Assembly: GCA_964432875.1 (NCBI GenBank)
Contig: CAYSPJ010000049.1
Span: 1-34,821 of the forward strand
DNA: 34,821 nt
Direction of reading: 5' to 3'
Source of the DNA: JACJYE01 sp964432875
Lineage (GTDB): Bacteria; Bacteroidota; Bacteroidia; Chitinophagales; Saprospiraceae
Below, piece by piece: positions 15,962 to 24,261 of this stretch. The translations under genes and the position numbers were made by a program. Within the stretch, counting starts at the first letter, position 1, and each line of letters opens with the position of its first letter. The notes below the pieces were generated by a model. That model saw only the letters and a list, made by a program, of their open reading frames with translations, was not told where the DNA came from and made no database searches.

Positions 15962-18550
15962 TCATTTCTTCTTGGGTTTCGCCTTGGGTTTCGCCTTAGC
16001 ATCCGTTTTAGCCTTCGCCTTGGCTTTCGGCTTGCCTTTGGTGAAGGCTTCAGGCACTTCTGCTTCGATAAAGGCCTTAATCTGTTCCAGGCTCAGCGTT
16101 TTCGCAATTTCCGCGGTGACTTTTTCGCCATCCACTTTCGGGAATTTGACAATCGTCTTCTTTAAGCGGATGAAGGGGCCCCAGCGACCATTTTCAATGA
16201 AGATTTGTTCATCTTCCCAGGCTTGGAGGTAGCGGTTGGCTTCTTTCTCCTTTTTCTGCTCGATGAGCTCATTAACCTGTTCCTGGGTGAGGTTTTCCAG
16301 GTCGTAACGCTTTGGCACGTTGATGTAGAGCCCGTCCCATTTGAGGAAGGGGCCGAAGCGCCCAGTACCTTTGGTGACGGGCTGGCCTTCGTAAGTGGCG
16401 ATAGGCGCCTCTTCTTTCTGCTTGGCTTGGATTAGTTCAATCGCTCTTTCCAGGTTGACCGCGAGCGGGTCTTGGCCTTTGGGTATCGAGACGAACTTCT
16501 CTCCATGGCGGACATAGGGGCCATAACGGCCCACACCCACTGCCACTTCCTGCTCGAGGTATTGACCTAGCGTTTTGGGCAGGGTAAACAGGCTCATGGC
16601 TTCCTCGTAGTTGATGGTCTCCATTGACTGGCCGGGCTGCAGGTTGGCGTATTTGGGCTTCTCGCCTTCCTGGAGCTCTTCCGGCGTGCCAATCTGCACC
16701 ACTGGGCCCAGGCGCGTCATGCGAGTGAGCACCGTATAGCCGCTCTGGGGGTCTTTGCCCAGGATGCGGTCGCGCATCGGGCGCCCGGAGCGGGCCAGTG
16801 TTTTTTCCACCACCTCGTGGAAAGGGTAGTAAAAGTCCTTCATCATGGAGGTCCATTCCCGGCCGCCGGAGGCAATGACGTCGAATTGTTTCTCGATATC
16901 AGCGGTGAAACCGTAGTCCATGATCTCGTCAAAGTTCTCGTTGAGGAAGTCGCTGACGGTAATCCCCATATCGGTTGGGAAGAGGCGGTTTTTGACTGCT
17001 CCGGTGATTTCCGTCTTGATTTCTTTAGCGATGGCACCATCTTTGGAAAGGGTGAGCAGGGAATATTTGCGCTCTTCCCCATCGCGGTTTTCTTTGACCA
17101 CGTAGCCCCGGCCCTCTTCCATGATCTTGCTGATAGTAGGGGCATAAGTAGAGGGGCGCCCGATGCCGAGTTCCTCCAGTTGCTTAACCAGGCCGGCTTC
17201 CGTAAAGCGCGCAGGCGGGCGGGTGAACCTTTCGGTGGCCGTCATGAAATCCAGGGCGAGCCCTTGCCCGACCTTGAGCGGCGGCAGCATGCCTTTGGCT
17301 TCTTCCTCTTCCTCATCGTCCGAGGATTCCAGGTAAACCTTGAGGAAGCCATCAAACTTCAGCACTTCACCTTCGGCTTTGAGCACAGCATTGGAGACGG
17401 TGGAGATGCCAATGGTGACGGTCGTCTTCTCCAGCACCGCGTCGGCCATCTGCGAAGCGATAGTGCGTTTCCAGATCAGCTCGTAGAGGCGCTGCTCGTC
17501 GCGGCTGCCGCTGGCGTTTTGCCGCTCGATATAGGTAGGGCGGATGGCTTCGTGTGCTTCCTGAGCCGATGCCGATTTGCTCTTGTAGCGGCGGGTTTGC
17601 ACGTAGTTTTTCCCGTAGCTCTGCTCGATCTGTTGGGTGATATTGGCCAGGGCAGATTCGCTCAGTGCCGTGGAGTCGGTACGCATATAGGTGATTTGCC
17701 CGGATTCGTAGAGCCGCTGTGCCACCGACATGGTGCGCTGCACCGAAAAACCCAGTTTACGGCTAGCTTCCTGCTGCAGGGTGGAAGTGGTGAACGGCGC
17801 GGCAGGCTTGCGCAGCATGGGCTTGACTTCGATGTCATCGATGCGGTAGCTGGCGCCCCGGCAGTTTTCCAGGAATGCCTGGGCGTCCTGTTCCGTATCG
17901 TGGCGGGTGGGGCTTTCGGCGCGCAGCTTGACCATCTTGCCCTGTTCATTGGGCACGTCGAAGATGGCATTCACCCGGAAGAAGGGCGTAGAGTCGAAGT
18001 TGTTGATTTCGCGCTCGCGCTCAACGATCAACTTCACGGCTACAGACTGGACCCGCCCGGCAGATAGCCCTCCTTTGATCTTTTTCCAGAGGATGCCCGA
18101 TAGCTCGTAGCCGACCAGGCGGTCGAGTACGCGGCGGGCCTGTTGGGCATTGACCAGGTGCAGATCCAGGGTGCGCGGCTTTTGGACGGCGTTTTGGATG
18201 GCTGGCTTGGTGATCTCCCGGAAAACGATGCGCTTCGTCTTCTGCTCGTCCAGGTTCAATACCTGGCAAAGGTGCCAGGAGATGGCCTCGCCCTCGCGGT
18301 CTTCGTCAGTAGCAAGCCAGACTTCATCTACTTTGCTGGCCCACTCCTTTAATTCCTTAACGACTTTTTTCTTCTCCGGTGAGATGACGTAGCGTGGCGA
18401 GAAGTTGTTTTCTATATCTACCGCCCCGTCGCTCTTATCCAGGTCGCGCACGTGGCCGTAACTAGACTTGACCGTAAAATCCTTGCCTAAAAATTTTTCA
18501 ATCGTCTTGGCTTTTGCCGGAGACTCTACAATCAGAAGGTTTTTTGACAT
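15962..18550 (-). CDS. topA: DNA topoisomerase I (type IA)
   Basis: 862-aa type IA topoisomerase that relaxes negative supercoils by single-strand passage. The N-terminal Toprim domain begins NLLIVESPAKAKTIEKFLG and contains the acidic metal-binding motif DEDREGEAISWH. The catalytic tyrosine is Tyr288 in ITYMRTDS. The C-terminal part has topoisomerase C-terminal repeats of the G-R-x-G-P-F/Y type (GVGRYGPYVRHG, GRFGPFLKWDG, GRWGPFIRLKK) in place of Cys4 zinc fingers, and ends in a very Lys/Ala/Pro-rich basic tail that probably binds DNA non-specifically. Length and layout are normal for Bacteroidota. It precedes DUF3467 in a likely two-gene transcript. Confidence 0.96.
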   Translation of the reverse strand: MSKNLLIVESPAKAKTIEKFLGKDFTVKSSYGHVRDLDKSDGAVDIENNFSPRYVISPEKKKVVKELKEWASKVDEVWLATDEDREGEAISWHLCQVLNLDEQKTKRIVFREITKPAIQNAVQKPRTLDLHLVNAQQARRVLDRLVGYELSGILWKKIKGGLSAGRVQSVAVKLIVEREREINNFDSTPFFRVNAIFDVPNEQGKMVKLRAESPTRHDTEQDAQAFLENCRGASYRIDDIEVKPMLRKPAAPFTTSTLQQEASRKLGFSVQRTMSVAQRLYESGQITYMRTDSTALSESALANITQQIEQSYGKNYVQTRRYKSKSASAQEAHEAIRPTYIERQNASGSRDEQRLYELIWKRTIASQMADAVLEKTTVTIGISTVSNAVLKAEGEVLKFDGFLKVYLESSDDEEEEEAKGMLPPLKVGQGLALDFMTATERFTRPPARFTEAGLVKQLEELGIGRPSTYAPTISKIMEEGRGYVVKENRDGEERKYSLLTLSKDGAIAKEIKTEITGAVKNRLFPTDMGITVSDFLNENFDEIMDYGFTADIEKQFDVIASGGREWTSMMKDFYYPFHEVVEKTLARSGRPMRDRILGKDPQSGYTVLTRMTRLGPVVQIGTPEELQEGEKPKYANLQPGQSMETINYEEAMSLFTLPKTLGQYLEQEVAVGVGRYGPYVRHGEKFVSIPKGQDPLAVNLERAIELIQAKQKEEAPIATYEGQPVTKGTGRFGPFLKWDGLYINVPKRYDLENLTQEQVNELIEQKKEKEANRYLQAWEDEQIFIENGRWGPFIRLKKTIVKFPKVDGEKVTAEIAKTLSLEQIKAFIEAEVPEAFTKGKPKAKAKAKTDAKAKPKAKPKKK

Positions 18551-18641
18551 AATGCTAAAAAGTTTTTTGGAATCGCCTCAATGGCTTTTTTCAGGCACAT
18601 CCTCATCAGGAAAACTGCGCGTTTGCAACCTAAAGAATATG

Positions 18642-18649
18642 CAAAAGTA
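18642..18649 (-). promoter_or_regulatory. Bacteroidota -7 promoter box for topA
   Basis: The minus-strand reading TACTTTTG matches TAnnTTTG, about 92 nt upstream of the topA ATG. The -33 region is unclear. Confidence 0.4.
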
Positions 18650-18825
18650 AAAAAAATCGCATTGGTACACCATGCTATGCCGTGAATACTAAATAATTTA
18701 AACCAAGCGACTTATAGGTTGCAGCCCTTTTCCGCCTTTCAATACCCTCCCGTTTAGCCCTTTTCCAATTTATGTAAATTTTCATATAAAAACCGAACCT
18801 ATGTACTTTAATGGGTCATTTTTGC

Positions 18826-18833
18826 TAACTTTG
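18826..18833 (+). promoter_or_regulatory. Plus-strand -7 promoter box upstream of the WG-repeat gene
   Basis: TAACTTTG matches TAnnTTTG. It lies 240 nt before the WG-repeat start, implying a long leader or a separate small transcript. A weaker box, CACTTTTG at 18945-18952 with TTG about 20 bp before it, is an alternative. Confidence 0.35.
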
Positions 18834-18886
18834 CGCTTCTTTAGGGTGTCGGATACTGGGCTAAGCTCCCCTGGCATCAGCGGTCG

Positions 18887-18894
18887 CAAAGATA
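18887..18894 (-). promoter_or_regulatory. Minus-strand -7 promoter box facing the plus-strand box
   Basis: The minus-strand reading TATCTTTG matches TAnnTTTG. Transcription from here would run toward topA and through the plus-strand box at 18826-18833. Confidence 0.3.
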
Positions 18895-19073
18895 ATTTAT
18901 TATCGGGAGGCGCGTTTTAGGTTGAGCTGGCCAGGGTTGGCAGGCACTTTTGAGAGGCAATTTGCTAAGAGGGCCAGACCACACGGTCATTGCTCATTAT
19001 CAGCCGCCCTGCCACATAGGCTAAACAGCAGGGATGACAAATCACATTTCACAACATTACATTTCACCCCGAT

Positions 19074-22000
19074 ATGCGCAGGTATTCAATCTTGTTATTG
19101 TTAGTGGCTATCTGCTCCGTCTCATCCGCCCAGCGGTATTTTCCAATCAAGGTCAACAAGCAATGGGGGTTGATCGATGCCGATGGCAAGGTCATCCTGG
19201 CACCGATTTACGATGCCATCGGTGAATTCAAGCATTACGGCTATGCCGTCATGCAGCGAGCGGGTAGGGTAGGGCTGCTCGGCCCTTCTGGCAAAGAAGC
19301 CATCGCCCCGCTTTACGACGATTTGAAGATGCTGGATTCTACCCTGATCGCCGTCATGGACCAAGGGCAGTGGAAGGTGATCAATTTCTTTGGCAAGACG
19401 GTCTTGGACAAGGGGTACCAGCAAGTACAGGTTTGGAATGGCTACTACCTGGCCTATCGGCAGGGGGGGAAATGGGGCATGGTCAATAAATTTGGCCAGC
19501 AGTTGGCCGAGCCGGAATTTGACGCCATCCAGTACGAACAGGGCGATTTTTTCATCACGACTAAAGGCGGCGACCTGGGGCTCTTGTCCGGTACTGGCCG
19601 GCAAATCCTGCCCAATAAGGCCCAGGAAGTCCGTTTTTACAGCGATAGCCTTTTTTTCTACCGGGCCGGCAATTACTGGGGGGCAGTTGACTATTACGGC
19701 ATCGAAGCCATCCCGGCTAAGTATCATTCTTTCAGCCGCATATCCGACAATTTTATCAAACTGGCAGCTAGCGATGGCTTGCACGTCTATTCCATCCCCT
19801 GTTCGCGCATCATCGCCAAAGGGCAATATGAAGATTACTACGCCTTTTCCCGGCGCTATCTCATCGTGAAAAAGCAGCGCCAGGTAGGGCTGCTGGATTG
19901 GTGCGGCGGCCTGGTGCTGCCGGTGGCTTATCAAGAGATACAGGCTTATGAGGGGCCGCTCTTTCGGGTCAGCCTTGAGGGCAAATGGGGCTTGGCAGAG
20001 GCTGGCGGCAAGATGCTTACGCCGTTCGAGTACGATTATATTGCACCGCTGAACCATAGCGTCGGTATCGTAAAAAAAGGGCAGCTCCTGGGGCTGGCCA
20101 ACCGCAAGGGGGAGGAGGTGGCGGCGCCTGCCTACCAGCGCATCGAGCTAAAGGGCAACCTGGCGCGGGCCTACCGGCAAAAAGCAGGTAGCGGCAGCCG
20201 GGAGGAAGTACTCAGCTTGCTGCGCTTCGATGAAGAGGGCCGCTTGATGGATACCAGCAGTTTTCAGCGCCACTTTCAGATCACCATCGGCGGGGGTGGG
20301 CCGGCAGCACCGCCCAGCCTGTCCAGCGAATATCAGCTCGATCAATTCGAGTGGTTCTATGCCCCCCAAGAAGACCGCTGGGGGCTGCGCCGCCTGGATG
20401 ATGGCAGTGTGCAGATCGAGCCCAAATTCCACTCCATCCGGGTCGAGCGGGAAAGCGGGTTCACGCTGGTGGGCATCGAAAAATCGGAGCGCTTCGAGTT
20501 TGAGCGCACCACTTTCCGCTTTGACATGGCCTACGGCCTGGTAAGCAACGAATTGGGCTTGCTCGTCACCGAAATGGACTTCTGGGATGTACGCTTCGAT
20601 GATTTCCGACAGGGTAACCCCTTGGCCCGCTGTATCTTCACCAATGGCCGCCATGGGCTGGTCAATCGCATCGGTCGGGTAGTGCGCAAAGACCTGGCAT
20701 ATATCGGGGAGTTTACCGATGGGCTGGCCCGCTTCAGCCCTAGCGGCCGCCTGTCGGGCAGCATGAAAAACTTTCAAAGCCTGGGCAAAATCCGCAGCTA
20801 TATCAACACCATCACTGCGCCAGGTATCATGGTCGATTATACGCAGTACGACCAAGTCTTCCGCAATGAAGCCTGGTTGGTTTGCGACAATTGTGAATGG
20901 GGCTATATCGATACTTCCGGGCAGGCCGTAGTGCCGCCAAAATACTCCTTTGTCAAAGATTTTATAAACAATGTCGGTATCGTAGAATGCCAGGGGAAGT
21001 GGGGGGTAGTCAACCGCAAAGCGGAAGTAGTGCTGCCTTGTGCTTATGATGAGGTACGGTTTTTGGAAAACACCAACAACAGCATCATCCAGGTTTATCT
21101 CCAGCAGCCTAAATACGGGCTGATCGACACCTTGGGCCAACTGGCGGTGCATGCGGTTTATGATGAGATCGGCTCTTTTAGCGAAGGGCGCCTGGCGGTC
21201 AGGCGCAACGGGTTATGGGGCTTTGCCGATCGCGACGGGCTGGAGGTGATCCCTTGCCGTTTCCGCGAGGTACAGAACTTCAGCGAGTCGTTGGCTGCGG
21301 TCAGGCTCGGCAGCGGCTGGGGTTTTATCGATAAGCAGGGGCATGTGGAGGTGGACTTTAGCTTGAAGAAGGTGGGCAATTTCAAAAATGGCTTGGCTTG
21401 GGCAGCGGTAGCTGAAGGCGTGGGGTACATCAACCCCAAAGGAGAATTTGCCATACCGCCTCGCTTCGACAAAGCCCATGATTTCCAGGGGGGCATAGCC
21501 CGGGTCGCAAAAGGCGGCGAATATGGCCTGATCGGGCTCGACGGCCAGTTTCTGCTGCGACCGCGCTTCGCCGAGATACAGGAGTTCAACGAGCACGGCT
21601 TAGCCGTTGCCCGGGAAGGGAAAAGCAACCTGCGCTACAGCCTCATCAGCCGCCGGGGCGAACTAGTGGGCAAGCTGCAGTTTAAAGAGATCATGCCTTT
21701 TAGCGAGGGCTTGGCTGCCGTCAAAATCAAAGAAGGATACGGCTTTATCGACACAACCGGCAAGCTGGCGATCATGGATGTCTATGTCAATGCAGCAGCC
21801 TTTTCGGAAGGCCTGGCTGCCGTACAGAAAGACGGTGCCTGCGGTTATATCAACCGCAAGGGGGAGGTCGTCATACCTTTTGAGTATTCCAAATGCCTGG
21901 ATTTCAATGCCGACCGGGCGGTAGTCTATAAAGGCATCCGCAAAGCGGGCTTGCTTGATCGCAGCGGCAACCTCCTCATCGAACCGGGGCTGGACCGCCT

Positions 22001-22403
22001 GCTGAATTTTCAGGAAGGCCGCGGCTTGGTGCGCGACGAGAAGTACCGCTTCTATTACATCACCGAGCAGGCTCACCTCTACAACGGCTACTATCAGGAA
22101 GCCACAGAATTTAAACACGGGGTAGCGGTGGTGCAGGTAGATGGCAAGTGGGGCATTATCAACCAAAAAGGCATCGAAATCATCCCACCCAAATACGACA
22201 AGATCGAATCGTTTCAGGATGGCTATGCCAAAGTCCGTATCCAGGGCTTCAAAGGCTTGGCTAGCCTCAATGGCGACCTCATCGTCCAGCCGGATTACGA
22301 GTACATCAGCTACGCTGGCGAAGGCCTGTTCCGCGTCGAACAAGGCGACATGATCGGCTATTTCGATCGCGAGGGCCAGTGGGTTTGGGACCTGAGCAAG
22401 TAA
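19074..22403 (+). CDS. Large secreted WG-repeat protein
   Basis: 1109-aa protein made almost entirely of WG beta repeats after a signal peptide (RRYSILLLLVAICSVSSAQ, cleavage near residue 19). I count about 25 repeat cores of the W/Y-G-hydrophobic-x-D/N-x-x-G type, for example WGLIDADG, WGMVNKFG, WGAVDYYG, WGYIDTSG, WGFADRDG, WGFIDKQG, YGFIDTTG, WGIINQKG and IGYFDREG, at intervals of about 40-50 residues. A less regular section sits near residues 380-620. WG-repeat proteins are common in Bacteroidota, but their function is poorly known; binding or scaffold roles are presumed. No lipobox and no T9SS sorting domain is visible, so it is probably periplasmic. Confidence 0.87.
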   Translation: MRRYSILLLLVAICSVSSAQRYFPIKVNKQWGLIDADGKVILAPIYDAIGEFKHYGYAVMQRAGRVGLLGPSGKEAIAPLYDDLKMLDSTLIAVMDQGQWKVINFFGKTVLDKGYQQVQVWNGYYLAYRQGGKWGMVNKFGQQLAEPEFDAIQYEQGDFFITTKGGDLGLLSGTGRQILPNKAQEVRFYSDSLFFYRAGNYWGAVDYYGIEAIPAKYHSFSRISDNFIKLAASDGLHVYSIPCSRIIAKGQYEDYYAFSRRYLIVKKQRQVGLLDWCGGLVLPVAYQEIQAYEGPLFRVSLEGKWGLAEAGGKMLTPFEYDYIAPLNHSVGIVKKGQLLGLANRKGEEVAAPAYQRIELKGNLARAYRQKAGSGSREEVLSLLRFDEEGRLMDTSSFQRHFQITIGGGGPAAPPSLSSEYQLDQFEWFYAPQEDRWGLRRLDDGSVQIEPKFHSIRVERESGFTLVGIEKSERFEFERTTFRFDMAYGLVSNELGLLVTEMDFWDVRFDDFRQGNPLARCIFTNGRHGLVNRIGRVVRKDLAYIGEFTDGLARFSPSGRLSGSMKNFQSLGKIRSYINTITAPGIMVDYTQYDQVFRNEAWLVCDNCEWGYIDTSGQAVVPPKYSFVKDFINNVGIVECQGKWGVVNRKAEVVLPCAYDEVRFLENTNNSIIQVYLQQPKYGLIDTLGQLAVHAVYDEIGSFSEGRLAVRRNGLWGFADRDGLEVIPCRFREVQNFSESLAAVRLGSGWGFIDKQGHVEVDFSLKKVGNFKNGLAWAAVAEGVGYINPKGEFAIPPRFDKAHDFQGGIARVAKGGEYGLIGLDGQFLLRPRFAEIQEFNEHGLAVAREGKSNLRYSLISRRGELVGKLQFKEIMPFSEGLAAVKIKEGYGFIDTTGKLAIMDVYVNAAAFSEGLAAVQKDGACGYINRKGEVVIPFEYSKCLDFNADRAVVYKGIRKAGLLDRSGNLLIEPGLDRLLNFQEGRGLVRDEKYRFYYITEQAHLYNGYYQEATEFKHGVAVVQVDGKWGIINQKGIEIIPPKYDKIESFQDGYAKVRIQGFKGLASLNGDLIVQPDYEYISYAGEGLFRVEQGDMIGYFDREGQWVWDLSK

Positions 22404-22430
22404 GTTCGTTTGAATCAGCACTCCAGCAGC

Positions 22431-22471
22431 CGCGACAAACTTTTCGCCGCAAAAAAACGCCCCTTGTCGCG
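22431..22471. repeat. 8-bp inverted repeat after the WG-repeat gene
   Basis: CGCGACAA (22431-22438) and TTGTCGCG (22464-22471) are perfect inverse copies around a 25-nt A-rich centre. The repeat could end the WG transcript. Its right arm lies at the -33 position of the next promoter, so it might also be an operator. Confidence 0.4.
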
Positions 22472-22497
22472 CTTATTGCCAAGAATAGATATATTTG
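22464..22497 (+). promoter_or_regulatory. Promoter of the AbgT-family transporter gene
   Basis: TATATTTG at 22490-22497 matches TAnnTTTG, with TTGT about 22 bp upstream (22464-22467). The box overlaps an in-frame TTG at 22495, which therefore cannot be the start codon; the ATG at 22534 leaves a leader of about 30 nt. Confidence 0.55.
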
Positions 22498-22533
22498 GCC
22501 TTTCAAAACAAACGAGCCAAACACCTGATTCAG

Positions 22534-24066
22534 ATGAATAAACAAGGAAATGGTTGGGTCAACCGCTTTCTGAGCGTCGTGGAGCGCCTGGGTAATGCGC
22601 TGCCGCATCCCGCAACTTTATTTGCCGGCTTTGCCGCCCTTATCGTGCTGCTGAGCTGGTTTCTAAGCCTGTTTAATATCGAGGTCATCCACCCTGGTAC
22701 GGGCAAGACCATCACCATCGTCAATTTGGTTTCGGCCCCGGGCCTGCACATGATACTGGAAAAGATGATCGTCAACTTCACCGGTTTTGCGCCGCTGGGC
22801 ACCGTGCTGGTGGCTTTGCTGGGCATCGGTATCGCCGAAGGCTCCGGGCTGATCGGCACCGTCTTGCGGCAGATCGTTTTGAAGTCGCCGCCTCAACTGC
22901 TCACCATCGTCATCGTCTTTGCCGGGGTGATCTCTAATACGGCCAGTGAGGTAGGTTATGTATTGTTGGTGCCATTGGCAGCCATCATCTTCCTGGCGGC
23001 AGGGCGCCATCCGCTGACGGGCCTGGCGGCAGCTTTTGCCGGCGTTTCGGGCGGCTACAGCGCCAATTTGCTGCTGGGCACCATCGACCCCCTACTGGCG
23101 GGCTTGTCGCAGGAAGCCGCGCAAATCATCGACCCGGCTTATGAGGTCAACCCGGCTTGCAATTACTACTTCATGTTCGTCTCCACCTTTTTGATCACCT
23201 TCCTTGGCGCCTGGGTCACCGACCGCATCGTGGAGCCCCGTCTGGGGGTTTACCAGGGCAATGTAGTACCGGAAGAGATCAAGCCGCTGTCGGCATTGGA
23301 AAAGCGCGGGCTCTGGTATGCGCTGATTGCCTCCATTGTTTTCACCGCTCTGATACTAGGCGGCCTGCTTCCGTCCAATGGCTATCTGCGCAACCCGGAG
23401 ACCGGAGATATCCTGCGCTCGCCCTTTATGTCGGGCATCGTGGCGCTGCTGTTTTTGGGTTCGGCGGTCGTCGGTATCGCCTATGGCTTGGGTGCCAAGA
23501 CGATTAAAAGCGATTCCGATGTGATGAAGGGTATGGCCAAAAGTATGGAAACGCTGGGGGCTTACATCGTGCTGGTGTTTTTCGCCGCCCAATTCGTCGC
23601 TTACTTCAATTGGACCAATATCGGGCTGGTCTTTGCCGTCAAAGGCGCGGATACTTTGCGTGCTTCCGGCCTGGGCCCTATCCCTTTGATGATCAGCTTC
23701 GTCGGCGTAGCAGCATTGATCAACCTGGCGATGGGCAGCGCTTCGGCCAAGTGGGCCATCATGGCGCCGGTCTTCATCCCCATGTTTATGTTGTTGGGCT
23801 ATTCCCCTGAGTTTACGCAGGCGGCCTACCGCGTGGGCGATAGCGTTACCAATATCATTTCGCCGATGATGTCTTATTTTGCCCTCATCGTAGCCTTTAT
23901 GCAGCGCTACGATGAAAAAGCGGGCATCGGTACCGTGGTCTCTACTATGCTGCCTTACACTATCGTCTTTTTTATCGGCTGGATCATCCTGCTAACTATT
24001 TGGATATTGCTGGGCTTGCCGCTGGGCTTTGGGGCACCTTTGTATTTGGAGGGTTTCGGTGGCTAG
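22534..24066 (+). CDS. AbgT-family transporter
   Basis: 510-aa inner-membrane transporter of the AbgT family, named after the p-aminobenzoyl-glutamate importer of E. coli; other members export sulfonamide-type antimetabolites. Family features include the N-terminal GNALPHPATLFAGFA, many helices, the NTASEVGYVLLVPLAA region, the AFAGVSGGYSANLLLGTIDPLLAGL region, and the C-terminal segments MGSASAKWAIMAPVFIPM and GDSVTNIISPMMSYFA. The length is usual. The ATG at 22534 is preferred because the upstream in-frame TTG lies in the promoter. Substrate and direction of transport cannot be told from the sequence. Monocistronic. Confidence 0.9.
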   Translation: MNKQGNGWVNRFLSVVERLGNALPHPATLFAGFAALIVLLSWFLSLFNIEVIHPGTGKTITIVNLVSAPGLHMILEKMIVNFTGFAPLGTVLVALLGIGIAEGSGLIGTVLRQIVLKSPPQLLTIVIVFAGVISNTASEVGYVLLVPLAAIIFLAAGRHPLTGLAAAFAGVSGGYSANLLLGTIDPLLAGLSQEAAQIIDPAYEVNPACNYYFMFVSTFLITFLGAWVTDRIVEPRLGVYQGNVVPEEIKPLSALEKRGLWYALIASIVFTALILGGLLPSNGYLRNPETGDILRSPFMSGIVALLFLGSAVVGIAYGLGAKTIKSDSDVMKGMAKSMETLGAYIVLVFFAAQFVAYFNWTNIGLVFAVKGADTLRASGLGPIPLMISFVGVAALINLAMGSASAKWAIMAPVFIPMFMLLGYSPEFTQAAYRVGDSVTNIISPMMSYFALIVAFMQRYDEKAGIGTVVSTMLPYTIVFFIGWIILLTIWILLGLPLGFGAPLYLEGFGG

Positions 24067-24217
24067 CGGCGCGGCGAGAGGTTTTAGCCACGGATTTCAC
24101 GGATGCTCACGGATTGGCCGGGCGGCCAACCGGTGAGCAGGGCAGGTGGCGAGGGCGATTGGCCCTGTTTTTTGCGTCCGCATGCCGATCAGGACTGCGT
24201 ATTTACTAGATGTGAGG

Positions 24218-24225
24218 AAACTTTG
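24218..24225 (+). promoter_or_regulatory. Candidate -7 promoter box for the Tricorn-like gene
   Basis: AAACTTTG matches TAnnTTTG except for the first base, 36 nt upstream of the ATG at 24262. Confidence 0.3.
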
Positions 24226-24261
24226 CCCTCTTTTTTCGCACTTTACGAATAATATCGAACC

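Larger units (their letters stand above)
18551..19073. other. 523-bp intergenic region between divergent topA and WG-repeat genes
   Basis: No convincing gene. It holds three TAnnTTTG matches: minus-strand 18642-18649 (best placed for topA), plus-strand 18826-18833 and minus-strand 18887-18894. A weak inverted repeat CCCTGC/GCAGGG lies at about 19011-19034. Confidence 0.5.

Noticed and set aside
16817..18067. 416-codon plus-strand ORF
   Set aside because: Antisense to topA, whose frame is unmistakable; a reverse-frame artefact.
18922..19104. 60-codon ORF before the WG-repeat gene
   Set aside because: Overlaps the WG signal peptide in another frame and has no coding character.
19122..20057. 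Minus-strand ORFs of 311 and 334 codons (the second at 20148-21152)
   Set aside because: Antisense to the WG-repeat gene and lacking any recognisable motif.
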